Below, in pieces: positions 43,707 through 52,921 of a stretch of 64,000 nucleotides of DNA. The notes under the pieces were generated by a model. That model was not told the DNA's origin. It saw only the letters and a program-made list of their open reading frames with translations, and did no database searches. The translations under genes were made by a program, and so were the position numbers. The DNA comes from Pseudomonas sp. 7SR1 (lineage in GTDB: Bacteria; Pseudomonadota; Gammaproteobacteria; Pseudomonadales; Pseudomonadaceae): positions 1,710,001 through 1,774,000 of the forward strand of contig NZ_LT707064.1 of assembly GCF_900156465.1 (NCBI RefSeq), read 5' to 3'. The number at the start of each line of letters is the position of its first letter. The first letter of the stretch is position 1.

Positions 43707-45782
43707 TCACACTTGGCCGTATTGCTGCCCATGACGCAGCCAGCGATCCAGCAACGGGCTGACGTGGTCCGGCCAGCGCTCCAGCAGAGCCTGGGCTGCG
43801 TCGCGTACCGCAGGGAGCAGATCGGCGTCACGCATCAGGTCGGCTACCTTGAATTGAAGCAGACCGGTCTGGCGCGTGCCGAGCATTTCACCGGGGCCGC
43901 GCAGTTCAAGGTCTTTTTCGGCGATGACGAAACCGTCGTTCGTTTCGCGCATGATACCCAGGCGCTGGCGGCCGATCTGGGACAGCGGCGGGTGATAGAG
44001 CAGGACGCAATGGCTGGCGGCGCTGCCTCGGCCGACCCGGCCGCGTAGCTGGTGCAACTGTGCAAGGCCCAGGCGCTCGGGGTTCTCGATGATCATCAGG
44101 CTGGCGTTCGGCACGTCCACCCCCACTTCGATGACCGTGGTGGCGACCAGCAACTGCAAGGCTCCGGCCTTGAATTCGGCCATGACGGCGGCCTTCTCGG
44201 CGGGCTTCATGCGCCCGTGGATCAACCCGACCTTCAACTCGCCGAGGGCGGCGGTGAGGTCTTCATAGGTGCTCTGCGCCGCCTGGCAGGTCAGCTCTTC
44301 GGACTCTTCGATCAACGTGCACACCCAATAGGCCTGACGCCCTTCGGCGCAGGCGCTGCGCACGCGCTCGATCACTTCCACCCGGCGGGTGTCGGTGACC
44401 AGCACGGTGTTGACCGGCGTTCGCCCCGGCGGCAGTTCGTCGAGGATCGAGGTGTCGAGATCGGCGTAGGCGCTCATGGCCAGGGTGCGGGGGATCGGTG
44501 TGGCGGTCATGATCAACTGATGCGGGCACATGCGTCCGCCCACGCCTTTCTGCCGCAGGGCCAGGCGCTGTTGCACGCCGAAGCGATGCTGTTCGTCGAT
44601 GATCACCAGAGCCAGGTTCTTGAACTGCACTTCGTCCTGGAACAGCGCATGGGTGCCCACCACCATCGGCGCGCCTTCGGCGATCTGCGCCAGGGCGGCG
44701 GTGCGGTTCCTGCCCTTGAGCTTGCCGGCCAGCCAGGCGACTTCGATGCCCAGCGGTTCGAGCCAGCGCTGGAAGGTGATGAAATGCTGTTCGGCGAGGA
44801 TCTCGGTGGGCGCCATCAGCGCTACCTGATACCCCGCTTCCAGGGCTTGCAGGGCGGCGAGGGCGGCGACCACGGTCTTGCCGGCGCCCACGTCGCCCTG
44901 GATCAGCCGCAGCATCGGCTCGGGCTGGCTCAGGTCGTAGGCAATCTCGTTGCCCACCCGTTGCTGGGCGCCCGTGGGGGTGAAGCCGAGGTTGGCGAGG
45001 TAGCGTGCCGGCAGATCCCTGGCCTTGGGCATCGCCGGGGCGCGCAACGAGCGCAGGCTTTCCCTCAGGCGCTGCTGGGACAGTTGATGCGTCAGCAACT
45101 CTTCGAAAGCCAGGCGGTGCTGGGCCCAGTGATGACCGAGGGCAAGCTCCTCGACATCGGCATCGGCGGGTGGGTGATGCAGATAGCGGATCGCATCGGC
45201 CAGCGGCGCCAGTTGGTAGTCCCGGGCCAGCTCCGTGGGCAGCCAGTCCGGCAGGCTGCTGGGGCCGAGCAGGGTCAGGGCCTGCTGGCAGAGCTGACGC
45301 AGGCGCTGTTGGGTCAGGCCTTCGGTGAGGGGATAGACCGGAGTCAGGGTCTCATCTACCGGGGGCGGCTCGTCACCGGTGATGGCGCGGTATTCCGGGT
45401 GATAGATTTCCAGCCCGGAAGCGCCAGGCCGCGCCTCGCCGTAGCAGCGCACGCGAGTGCCACGCTTGAGGCCTTCCTTCTGGGCATTGCTGAAATGATA
45501 GAAGCGCAGGCTGAGCCCGCCGGTGCCGTCCTGCAGGCGCACCACCAGGCTGCGGCGCCGGCCCATGACCACATCGGCGCCGCTGACGGTGCCTTCGATC
45601 ACCGCGTCCTGCCCCGGCCGCAAGTGGCCGATGGGCACCACGCGGGTACGGTCCTGGTAACGCAACGGCAGGTGGAACAACACGTCCTGAAGGTTTTCCA
45701 GCCCGACCCTGGCCAGTTTCTCGGCCATGGCCTCGCCTACACCCTTGAGTGCCGTGACCGGTACTTTGGACAGCTCAGTCAT
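43707..45782 (-). CDS. recG: ATP-dependent DNA helicase RecG
   Basis: This 691-residue protein has the wedge/OB domain in the first ~180 residues and helicase motifs after it: QGDVGAGKTVVAALAAL (Walker A) near 293, DEQHRF (DEAH-type box) near 390, MTATPIPRTL near 425, VIEVGVDVPNASLMIIENPERLGLAQLHQLRGRVGRG near 580. RecG remodels stalled replication forks and branched DNA. It lies 9 bp downstream of oxyR. Confidence 0.98.
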   Translation of the reverse strand: MTELSKVPVTALKGVGEAMAEKLARVGLENLQDVLFHLPLRYQDRTRVVPIGHLRPGQDAVIEGTVSGADVVMGRRRSLVVRLQDGTGGLSLRFYHFSNAQKEGLKRGTRVRCYGEARPGASGLEIYHPEYRAITGDEPPPVDETLTPVYPLTEGLTQQRLRQLCQQALTLLGPSSLPDWLPTELARDYQLAPLADAIRYLHHPPADADVEELALGHHWAQHRLAFEELLTHQLSQQRLRESLRSLRAPAMPKARDLPARYLANLGFTPTGAQQRVGNEIAYDLSQPEPMLRLIQGDVGAGKTVVAALAALQALEAGYQVALMAPTEILAEQHFITFQRWLEPLGIEVAWLAGKLKGRNRTAALAQIAEGAPMVVGTHALFQDEVQFKNLALVIIDEQHRFGVQQRLALRQKGVGGRMCPHQLIMTATPIPRTLAMSAYADLDTSILDELPPGRTPVNTVLVTDTRRVEVIERVRSACAEGRQAYWVCTLIEESEELTCQAAQSTYEDLTAALGELKVGLIHGRMKPAEKAAVMAEFKAGALQLLVATTVIEVGVDVPNASLMIIENPERLGLAQLHQLRGRVGRGSAASHCVLLYHPPLSQIGRQRLGIMRETNDGFVIAEKDLELRGPGEMLGTRQTGLLQFKVADLMRDADLLPAVRDAAQALLERWPDHVSPLLDRWLRHGQQYGQV

Positions 45783-45791
45783 GGCAGCGGC

Positions 45792-46712
45792 TTACTTGGC
45801 GGACGGCGGCTTGGCCACGGAACACAGGCGGATCGAATCAGCGAGGATCTCGATGGCCTTGGGTCGCGGGAAGCTGGCGCGCCAGGCAATGGCGACGGTA
45901 CGGAACGGCACGGGGGCGGTCATCGGGCGGACTTCGATCACGCCGGGGGCATAGTGATGGCTGTCCACCGCAGACAGCGGCAGGATCGAAATCCCCAGGC
46001 CCGAGGCGACCATGTGGCGAATGGTCTCCAGGGAGCTGGATTCCACCGTGGTGTGCTTGGCGCCTTCGCTGCCCTTGGTCAGGGTCGGGCAGGCCTCGAG
46101 CACCTGGTCGCGGAAGCAATGGCCTTCGCCCAGCAGCAACAGGCTCTTGTCGTTGAGCAGGGCGGCGTCGATGGTCTTTTTCTGGGTCCAGGGGTGCTGG
46201 GCCGGCATCAGGACGTAGAACGGCTCGTCGTAGAGCGGCAGGGTCAGCACGTCGGCTTCGTTGAACGGCAGGGCGATGATGATCGCGTCCAGCTCGCCGT
46301 TGCGCAGTTTGTCGCGCAGCACATGGGTGAAGTTTTCTTCGATGTACAGCGGCATCTGAGGGGCGACCCGGTGCAGCTGTGGAATCAGGTGCGGGAACAG
46401 GTACGGACCCACCGTGTAGATCGCGCCGACCTTCAGCGGAGCGGTGAGCTGGTTCTTGCCGGCCTGGGCCAGTTCGCGGATGCCCTGGGCCTGCTCAAGG
46501 ACCTTCTGGGCCTGGGCAACGATGCCTTCGCCTACCGGGGTCAGGCGCACGGCGCTTTTGCTGCGCTCGAAAATCAGCACACCGAGTTCGTCTTCAAGCT
46601 TCTTCACGCCCACCGACAAGGTCGGCTGGCTGACGTGGCAACGCTCGGCCGCATGGCCGAAATGCTGCTCTTGGGCGAGGGTCACGATGTAGCGTAATTC
46701 TGTGAGGGTCAT
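45792..46712 (-). CDS. oxyR: Peroxide-sensing LysR-type regulator OxyR
   Basis: From the ATG at 46712 (MTLTELRYIVT) the protein has 306 residues; an upstream start adds three. The N-terminal winged helix-turn-helix covers about 1-60. The redox cysteines are Cys199 (GEGHCFRDQ) and Cys208, at the same numbers as in E. coli OxyR. Oxidation by H2O2 forms their disulfide and switches on catalase and peroxidase genes. The gene lies directly upstream of recG, a common pseudomonad pair. Confidence 0.97.
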   Translation of the reverse strand: MTLTELRYIVTLAQEQHFGHAAERCHVSQPTLSVGVKKLEDELGVLIFERSKSAVRLTPVGEGIVAQAQKVLEQAQGIRELAQAGKNQLTAPLKVGAIYTVGPYLFPHLIPQLHRVAPQMPLYIEENFTHVLRDKLRNGELDAIIIALPFNEADVLTLPLYDEPFYVLMPAQHPWTQKKTIDAALLNDKSLLLLGEGHCFRDQVLEACPTLTKGSEGAKHTTVESSSLETIRHMVASGLGISILPLSAVDSHHYAPGVIEVRPMTAPVPFRTVAIAWRASFPRPKAIEILADSIRLCSVAKPPSAK

Positions 46713-46829
46713 AGCGAGCATCCATGAAGTTGCGAGCCAAGCATACCGGCTGCAATCGATAGACGCACGTTATCAGACTGAAGGTGCGGTGTGACACCGG
46801 GCAATAGGGGGCGGTGGCGAAAGAAACAA

Positions 46830-46861
46830 CCTGTGGCGAGGGGATAAATCCCCCGCCACAA
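46830..46861. repeat. REP-like palindrome of a second family
   Basis: CTGTGGCGAGGGGATAAATC and its complement CCCCGCCACAAG form one hairpin with an internal loop. The GTGGCGAGGGG core differs from the GTGGGAGCGAG core of the other REPs in this window. Confidence 0.65.
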
Positions 46862-46866
46862 GGTCA

Positions 46867-46889
46867 CAAGCCCCTGTAACAGGGGCTTG
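46867..46889 (-). terminator. Hairpin after tonB
   Basis: CAAGCCCCTGT and ACAGGGGCTTG are perfect 11-base inverted repeats with almost no spacer, 7 bp after the tonB stop. There is no strong T-tract. Confidence 0.6.
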
Positions 46890-46895
46890 CAAATA

Positions 46896-47651
46896 TCAGC
46901 GCCTGCGCTTGTCGATGGAATACACGAACGGCGCAACGATTTCGATGGAGCCGTTGGTCAGCATGTCCGCCGGGGGCTTGGGCAGTGGCTGGGCGCGGCG
47001 GATCATTTCCAGGGTGGCCCGGTCCAGATCGGCGTTGCCCGACTTGCCTACCAGTTCGAAGGACAACACGTTGCCTTCGGCGTCCACCACGAACCGCAGG
47101 CGGTTCAAGCCTTCCTTGCCCCGCGCTTGTGCGCTGGCCGGGTACTTCTTGTACTTGCCCAGGTGGGCCAGCAAGGTACCTTGCCAACTGGCCTTGGCCG
47201 CCAACTGTGCGGGCGAAGGGCCAGGGGCCGGCTGCGCGGATTTTTCCGTCGGTGCCTGGGTCGGCTGGGCGTCGCTGGGCTTCTGCTCCGAGGGCTGTTC
47301 CTTCGGCGGCTCCGGCTTTTTCTCCACGGGCTTGGGCTTGGGCGGTTGAGGCTTGGGCTTGGGCTTGACCGGCTTGGGCACGGCGATTTCCGCCTTCGGC
47401 GCTTCGGCGAGTTTGGGCAACGGCAGCTCTTCGACCGGCTCCGGCGGTTTCGGCGGCGTGACGACTTTAGGCGGCGCCGGCGGTGGCGGGGCGGGAACCG
47501 GTGCCAGCTCCACCATCATCGCCTGGGGCGGCAGTTCGATGGGGGGCCGTGTCGTCCAGTTCAGCGCCAGCGCGATGGCGAGCGCATGCACGCCCAGCAC
47601 CACGGCCAGGCTACCGCTGTAACGCGTCAGCTTTTGGCGCGTCGTGATCAT
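46896..47651 (-). CDS. tonB: Energy transducer TonB
   Basis: The protein has 251 residues: a cytoplasmic start, one membrane anchor at about 12-32 (SLAVVLGVHALAIALAL), a Pro/Lys-rich periplasmic spacer at about 50-150, and a C-terminal TonB domain (YPASAQARGKEGLNRLRFVVD). With ExbB and ExbD it passes proton-motive force to outer-membrane receptors for siderophores and vitamins. The start overlaps exbD by 4 bp. Confidence 0.95.
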   Translation of the reverse strand: MITTRQKLTRYSGSLAVVLGVHALAIALALNWTTRPPIELPPQAMMVELAPVPAPPPPAPPKVVTPPKPPEPVEELPLPKLAEAPKAEIAVPKPVKPKPKPQPPKPKPVEKKPEPPKEQPSEQKPSDAQPTQAPTEKSAQPAPGPSPAQLAAKASWQGTLLAHLGKYKKYPASAQARGKEGLNRLRFVVDAEGNVLSFELVGKSGNADLDRATLEMIRRAQPLPKPPADMLTNGSIEIVAPFVYSIDKRRR

Positions 47652-48076
47652 TTCTTGGGCGCCGTCTCTAAGCCGACCAGACCGACCTTCAAGTAGCCGG
47701 CGCCGCGCAGGGCATCCATCACGCTCATCAGGTCGCCGTAGTCCACGCCTTTATCGGCTTGGAAGAAGATCGTCGTGTCCTTCTTGCCCTGGGTCTTGGC
47801 ATCGAGGGCCGCGCCGAGGTTCTCGGCCTTGACCTCCTCTTCGCCCAGGAACAGGCGCTGGTCGGCCTTGACGCTCAGGAACATCGGTTTCTCAGGCCGG
47901 GGCGAGGGCTTGGCCGTCGACGCCGGAAGGTCGACCTTGATGTCCACGGTGGCCAGCGGGGCCGCCACCATGAAGATGATCAACAGCACCAGCATCACAT
48001 CGATGAATGGGGTGACGTTGATTTCGTGGTTCTCGGCCAGATCGTCGTCTGCGCCTTCTTTCAAATGCAGGCCCAT
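47648..48076 (-). CDS. exbD: TonB-system proton channel subunit ExbD
   Basis: This 142-residue protein has one N-terminal membrane segment carrying the channel aspartate (INVTPFIDVMLVLLIIFMV) and a periplasmic domain ending KVGLVGLETAPKK. ExbD sits inside the ExbB pentamer and couples proton flow to TonB. It lies 6 bp after exbB. Confidence 0.96.
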   Translation of the reverse strand: MGLHLKEGADDDLAENHEINVTPFIDVMLVLLIIFMVAAPLATVDIKVDLPASTAKPSPRPEKPMFLSVKADQRLFLGEEEVKAENLGAALDAKTQGKKDTTIFFQADKGVDYGDLMSVMDALRGAGYLKVGLVGLETAPKK

Positions 48077-48082
48077 GGCCGA

Positions 48083-49063
48083 TTACCCCACTTTCACCAT
48101 GTGCGGTTGCGAGCTGCGCTCAGGCGGCAGGTGGTCGAGGTCGCGGCTGACCAGCAGCAGCACCTCGGCCGACGCGTCGGACACCTGGGCCTTGTAGCCG
48201 GCAATGGAGCGGGCGAAAACGTTATAGATGACCACGGCGGGGATCGCCGCCACCAGGCCCAGCGCAGTCGCCAGCAAGGCTTCGGCGATGCCGGGCGCCA
48301 CGACGGCGAGGTTGGTGGTCTGGGTCTTGGCGATGCCGATGAAGCTGTTCATGATGCCCCACACGGTACCGAACAGGCCCACGAACGGCGCGGTGGAACC
48401 GATGGTGGCGAGTACGCCGGTGCCGCTGCTCATGTTGCGACCGCAGGCGGCCACCAGGCGCTCGAGGCGGAAGCTCACGCGTTCCTTGATGCCTTCCTTC
48501 TCGCGGCTGTTGGCCGACAGGCGCATCTCTTCGAGCGCATCGTGCACCAGCAGGTTGGCGAGGGTGCCTTCCTTCGCCGCAGTGGCGCTGGCTTCCTTGA
48601 GGGTGGTGGCTTTTTTCAGGGCGGCGATCTCACCGCGCAGGCGACGCTTGGCTCCCAGCAGCTCGAAGCCCTTGGCGATCCAGATGGTCCAGGTGATGAT
48701 CGAGGCGATGGCCAGGCCGATCATCACGGCCTTCACGATGACGTCGGCGTTCTGGTACATGCCCCATGGGGACAGGTCATGGGCCATGCCCAGGGTGTTG
48801 TCGGCTTCAAGCACTTCAGGCGCGTCGGTCGGTGTGGCTTCGACGGCCTGGGCCGGCTCGGTGGCCACCGGCGTTGCAGCCGGAGCGGCCGCATCGGCAG
48901 GTGCCTGGGTGGCAGGCGCGGTGGCTGGGGCAGCCGTAGCGGGCGTCTGCGCATCGGCGAACGCGGCGACGGGCGTCAGCAGCAGGCTGAACAACAGCGC
49001 AGCCACGGCGCTCCAGGCGCGAGGTCGTTGGGTTGGCGAAGCGAAGGATAGAGAGTGTTTCAT
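48083..49063 (-). CDS. exbB: TonB-system proton channel subunit ExbB
   Basis: The protein has 326 residues: a signal peptide, an Ala/Pro-rich periplasmic extension at about 35-95 typical of pseudomonad ExbB, and three membrane segments of the MotA/TolQ/ExbB domain (SIITWTIWIAKGFELLG, TAPFVGLFGTVWGIMNSFIG, GIAEALLATALGLVAAIPAVV). It forms the pentameric proton channel. First gene of exbBD-tonB. Confidence 0.96.
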   Translation of the reverse strand: MKHSLSFASPTQRPRAWSAVAALLFSLLLTPVAAFADAQTPATAAPATAPATQAPADAAAPAATPVATEPAQAVEATPTDAPEVLEADNTLGMAHDLSPWGMYQNADVIVKAVMIGLAIASIITWTIWIAKGFELLGAKRRLRGEIAALKKATTLKEASATAAKEGTLANLLVHDALEEMRLSANSREKEGIKERVSFRLERLVAACGRNMSSGTGVLATIGSTAPFVGLFGTVWGIMNSFIGIAKTQTTNLAVVAPGIAEALLATALGLVAAIPAVVIYNVFARSIAGYKAQVSDASAEVLLLVSRDLDHLPPERSSQPHMVKVG

Positions 49064-49144
49064 GCTGGCCGGACCTGAGAGATAAAGAAGGTTGATGTTC
49101 TTCCAGGCCTCGTGGGGCCGAGAACAAAAGTGGCGAGCATTATT

Positions 49145-49163
49145 GCAAGTAATTCTTGTTAGC
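49145..49163 (-). promoter_or_regulatory. Possible Fur box upstream of exbB
   Basis: GCAAGTAATTCTTGTTAGC, about 80 bp before the exbB start in an A+T-rich patch, shares about 10 of 19 positions with the Fur consensus. Iron repression through Fur is expected for exbBD-tonB, but the match is modest. Confidence 0.35.
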
Positions 49164-49251
49164 AGAAGTAATAGAGTATCTTTTTTTCCGACATCGCTAG
49201 CCGCTCGTCCCTTTCGAGGGCTAGTCTGCGGCTTTAAACGAGGAGTTTCTG

Positions 49252-50109
49252 ATGTCCGCGCCTTCTGTTCTGATCGCCGGTTGCGGTGATATCGGCGGCC
49301 GTCTGGCCAGCCAGCTACAGGCCCGACACTGGCAGGTGTATGGCTTGCGCCGTACGGTTTCCAACCTCCCGGCGGGTGTGCTCGGGGTGGCGGGTGACCT
49401 GTTCAGCCAGCAATGCCCGGCCGATTGGCCTACCGCTCCGCTGGACTACCTGGTGTACAGCGCCGCAGCCACCGAACATGACGAAGCGGGCTATCGCGCC
49501 GCCTATGTCGAAGGGTTGAAGCATGTGCTGGGCTGGTTGAGGCAGCACGGGCAGCAACCGAAACGGCTGCTGTTTGTCTCCAGCAGCAGCGTGTACGGGC
49601 AACAGGCGGGGGAGTGGGTCGATGAAACCTCGCCCACCGTGGCCGGCGGCTACTCCGGCCGGCTGATGCTCGAGGCTGAGCAAGTGGCGCTCGAAAGCGG
49701 CATCCCGGCCAGCCGTGTCCGCCTGACCGGCATCTACGGCCCGGGCCGCGAATGGCTGCTGACCCAGGTGCGCCAGGGCTACAGTGTGGTGGAAGACCCA
49801 CCCCTGTACGCCAACCGCATCCACGCTGATGACGCCGCAGGCCTGCTGGCCTTCCTGCTGGAAGCCGATCGCCAGGGCAAGACCCTGGACGACTGCTACA
49901 TCGGCGTCGACGATGCTCCCGCCGCCCTGGCCGACGTGGTGGGCTGGCTGCGGGACTACCTGGGTGTCACCCAATGGGCCGAAAACGCCAGCGTCCGTCG
50001 CGCCGGCAGCAAGCGTTGCAGCAACGCCCGGGCCAAGACCCTGGGCTGGTCGCCGCGTTATCCGAGCTTTCGCGAGGGGTATGCGGCGATTCTCGAAGGG
50101 CGTTGCTGA
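49252..50109 (+). CDS. NAD(P)-binding epimerase/dehydratase-like protein (YeeZ-like)
   Basis: This 285-residue protein has a Rossmann start (VLIAGCGDIGGRLA), RLLFVSSSSVYGQ and SRVRLTGIYGPGREWLL, and belongs to the extended SDR family near E. coli YeeZ. The YxxxK pair of active epimerases is not clear: YSGRL stands where YxxxK is expected, so catalytic activity is uncertain. The start follows GAGGAG at good spacing. It is divergent from exbB. Confidence 0.8.
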   Translation: MSAPSVLIAGCGDIGGRLASQLQARHWQVYGLRRTVSNLPAGVLGVAGDLFSQQCPADWPTAPLDYLVYSAAATEHDEAGYRAAYVEGLKHVLGWLRQHGQQPKRLLFVSSSSVYGQQAGEWVDETSPTVAGGYSGRLMLEAEQVALESGIPASRVRLTGIYGPGREWLLTQVRQGYSVVEDPPLYANRIHADDAAGLLAFLLEADRQGKTLDDCYIGVDDAPAALADVVGWLRDYLGVTQWAENASVRRAGSKRCSNARAKTLGWSPRYPSFREGYAAILEGRC

Positions 50110-50139
50110 TCCGTCAGCCTGCGGTGGATGCGGCTGTGC

Positions 50140-51888
50140 TCAGGGCACCTGCGGGTGCACCGGGCTTGCAGCCGCCTCAGGGCGGCAGGCTTGCAAAACA
50201 ACCCGGTCGCGCCCCGTCTCCTTGGCCTGGTAAAGCGCCTTGTCCGCCATCCCGACCAGCTCCGCCGCATCGAAATGACCGATGCCCGTCGAGGCCACGC
50301 CAAACGAGGCCGTGACCGAGAGGGCCTTGCCGGCCTCGGTGATGATCAACGCACGCACCGAATCGCACAGCTGTTGTGCCTTCTGCACGGCGTGCTCGCT
50401 GGTGCAGTTGGGAAGGATGAGCATGAGCTCCTCGCCGCCATACCGACAGGCCACGTCCGAAGTCCGTAGCGACTGTTTCAGCAGATTCGCCACCGAACGC
50501 AGCACGGCATCGCCGACAGCGTGGCCATGCATGTCGTTGATCTGCTTGAAGTGATCGAGGTCCAGCATGACCACACTCAACGGCGACTCCATGCGTTGTG
50601 CCCGGGCCATCTCCCGGTTGAGGGTTTCCTCCATATAACGGCGGTTGAACAGCCCGGTCAGTGGGTCGCGGATCGACTTGTCATGCAGCGCATTGCGCAG
50701 CTTGACGTTGGACAGGGCCAGCGCGACCTGCTCGGAAATCGACTTGGCGATCTCCATTTGCGTCTCGCTGAAAGCTTCCTGGCTACCGGCCTCGGCAAGC
50801 TTGCGAATGTAGAACATCCCCATCACTTCGCCGTAGGCGATGAGCGGAAGGCAAAGGTTGGACTGGTTGCGCTCGGAGGCTGGGTCCAGCGGCGAGTAAT
50901 GCTCGCAGCAAATCAGTGGCTGGCCGAGCACACCATGGTGGGCATTGCCACGCCGCAGGCCCCAGCATTCGTGGGGGATGATGGTCGGGGAGGCGGGTTG
51001 TCCATCCCCCCATTCACCGGCCAGCTCGAACAGATCGGCTGCCTGGCTGTACAGATAAACGGAACCTGCGGTTCCCGCCAGCAGATGATTGCAATATTCC
51101 GCAGTGACTTTCAGGCCTTCGGCCAGGGTCATTTCGGTCTGCAGCAGTTGGGACATTTCTCCGAGTAGCGAGATTTCCCTGTTGCGTTTTCGCAGCAACA
51201 CCATGCCCGCCTCGACACGACTCGACTCCTGGGACGCCTCCAAAGCCGAGTTTTCGGTCTGGCGTATGGCTTCACGCATCCTCAGGAAAAGCCAGGTCAG
51301 CAGCACCAGCGTGAGCAAAGTGCCCGACAGGGAAAAGGCAACGGCCAACAGGGCTTTTTGCACCAGTTGCTGATCGAGCTGCACGACTTCATCCATTTCG
51401 CCTTTGACCTGGGTGGCGATGCTTTCCCTGATGCGGTCCGTCAGCCCCTTGCCGACGCCCTGCATCACCACTTGCATGGCCGCGTCGTAGCCCTTGTCAC
51501 GGCGCAGCTTGATGGTCTCGGCCAGGTTCGCCATCTTCTCGTCCACCAGGGCCCGTATGCCCTGGACGGCCTGTTGTTCTTGCTCCGGATCGGTGGCGTA
51601 CAGCGCTTCGAGCGTGCGCAGTCCTTCGGGCAGATTGGTCATGGTGGCGTAGTAGGGCTGCAGAAAACGGTCATCGCCGGTGATGATGTAGCCGCGCTGC
51701 CCGGTTTCAGCATCCACCACCAGCTCGAGCAAGCCACGAAGGGAGGTCAGTTGGTCCTCGACCAACTGACGGTCACGTTGGGTCTGCCCCACCCAGGACA
51801 GGCACAGCGGCGCAACGGCGGCATTGAAGCTCATGATGATCACCGCCGCGGCGGCTGCGATTTTCAAGCTGGGTTTACGGTATCCCAT
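50140..51888 (-). CDS. Membrane diguanylate cyclase with CHASE3 and GAF domains
   Basis: The protein has 582 residues from the ATG at 51888 (a TTG precedes it). A membrane segment near 10-30 is followed by a periplasmic CHASE3 domain at about 40-180 (LVVDAETGQRGYIITGDDRFLQPY), a second membrane segment near 183-208, a GAF domain at about 250-400, and a GGDEF domain at about 410-565. The active site reads GGEEL, and an inhibitory RTSD site lies five residues before it. It should make cyclic-di-GMP and be product-inhibited. The signal sensed is unknown. Confidence 0.93.
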   Translation of the reverse strand: MGYRKPSLKIAAAAAVIIMSFNAAVAPLCLSWVGQTQRDRQLVEDQLTSLRGLLELVVDAETGQRGYIITGDDRFLQPYYATMTNLPEGLRTLEALYATDPEQEQQAVQGIRALVDEKMANLAETIKLRRDKGYDAAMQVVMQGVGKGLTDRIRESIATQVKGEMDEVVQLDQQLVQKALLAVAFSLSGTLLTLVLLTWLFLRMREAIRQTENSALEASQESSRVEAGMVLLRKRNREISLLGEMSQLLQTEMTLAEGLKVTAEYCNHLLAGTAGSVYLYSQAADLFELAGEWGDGQPASPTIIPHECWGLRRGNAHHGVLGQPLICCEHYSPLDPASERNQSNLCLPLIAYGEVMGMFYIRKLAEAGSQEAFSETQMEIAKSISEQVALALSNVKLRNALHDKSIRDPLTGLFNRRYMEETLNREMARAQRMESPLSVVMLDLDHFKQINDMHGHAVGDAVLRSVANLLKQSLRTSDVACRYGGEELMLILPNCTSEHAVQKAQQLCDSVRALIITEAGKALSVTASFGVASTGIGHFDAAELVGMADKALYQAKETGRDRVVLQACRPEAAASPVHPQVP

Positions 51889-52194
51889 CAAGGCCCCTGC
51901 ACATGGAGGTAAACGACCTGCGCTTTGAAGATACGGAACAGGAGGTTTCGTTGGAGTTCATCCCAAGCCTAGTCCGTGTGGGCCAAAGCCCGGGGTGGAA
52001 ATGCGCTCCACTGCAAGCGTCATCCCCAGAAAGAGCGACCTTGACGCCAGCCTGGGGTTGATGCAACGGGCAGAGGCCTGGCTTTCTAACTCATCGCTCT
52101 GCGACGCCATGTGCGTTGGGCATCCAACGCTAGGTGTGTTGCTGGTGAATCAAGCGTGGCAAAAGATTCAAATGTCTTGTAGAACGGCCGACAC
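51889..52194. other. Intergenic region without recognised gene
   Basis: About 300 bp upstream of the diguanylate cyclase and downstream of the Nmad2 gene. A 67-codon frame (51995-52198, plus) has no family features or clear ribosome-binding site. I see no strong hairpin. Confidence 0.6.
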
Positions 52195-52830
52195 CTAGCA
52201 TCGCCGTTTTGCTGGCGAGGTTGGTCGTGGCGTTACCGGATGTGAACATTGCATGTCGGTAACGCAAGACTTGCGGTAATGGATTGGCTCAACGGTAACC
52301 TGCGATTGGGCATTGAGCCAGGCTTCGAGGCGTTGCCACTCGACATCATTCCGGTCGGCAACCCGTTCCCCGCGTCGGCCAGCCGTCATGCGCAGCCCAA
52401 AGTCCTGCGGCAGAGGTGGACCGAAGGCGCCGAAGCGCCAGGCCTGTTCGAACACAAGGACGTTCCGGCCGCCAGTGTCGTGCTGCAGCGCCTCAGCACC
52501 GTGAACACAATTACGCTGCCAGATGAAACCACCGCCATCGGTAGGTTTATAGAAGTTGTCCGGTACCTCGGTGCGGTTAGGCTTCTTTGAGGCAAAGCGC
52601 GCGTCGTTCCAGTACTCGGCGATGGTCAGGACTTCGGAGACGACGCCTGCCCAGACGACGCTGTGGCGTGAGGAGGGATTCATTGCCGAACCGGCAAATG
52701 CGAGCACGACATCGCCCACTTTCGCCTTCTTGCGGATGCGTGGTTTACAAACCGCCAGCGTTACGGCCGGCGGGTCGTAGTTCGGGGCGGACCCCGCGTC
52801 CGTAACGATTACATACGTGTGGACTCGCAA
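52195..52830 (-). CDS. Nmad2-like (nucleotide modification-associated domain 2) protein
   Basis: The TTG at 52828-52830 follows a strong AAGGAGG at 6 bases and gives 211 residues beginning LRVHTYVIVTDAGSAPNY. The frame extends upstream to 52950 without family sequence. The pattern TYVIVTDAGSAPN, VTLAVCKPRIRKKAKVGDVV and EVLTIAEYWNDARFASKKP matches my recollection of Nmad2, a domain predicted to act on modified nucleotides in phage and defence contexts. The gene sits alone in an accessory segment with no obvious nucleotide-modifying partner. Biochemistry unknown. Confidence 0.6.
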   Translation of the reverse strand: MRVHTYVIVTDAGSAPNYDPPAVTLAVCKPRIRKKAKVGDVVLAFAGSAMNPSSRHSVVWAGVVSEVLTIAEYWNDARFASKKPNRTEVPDNFYKPTDGGGFIWQRNCVHGAEALQHDTGGRNVLVFEQAWRFGAFGPPLPQDFGLRMTAGRRGERVADRNDVEWQRLEAWLNAQSQVTVEPIHYRKSCVTDMQCSHPVTPRPTSPAKRRC

Positions 52831-52921
52831 ATCCGCGCCTCCTTCATAAAGATTCGAACGAGGAGTTTTACCGAGGATACCGTGCTGCCAGTTCCGTCCT
52901 CGGTTCGCTTTCCCGCGAAAG

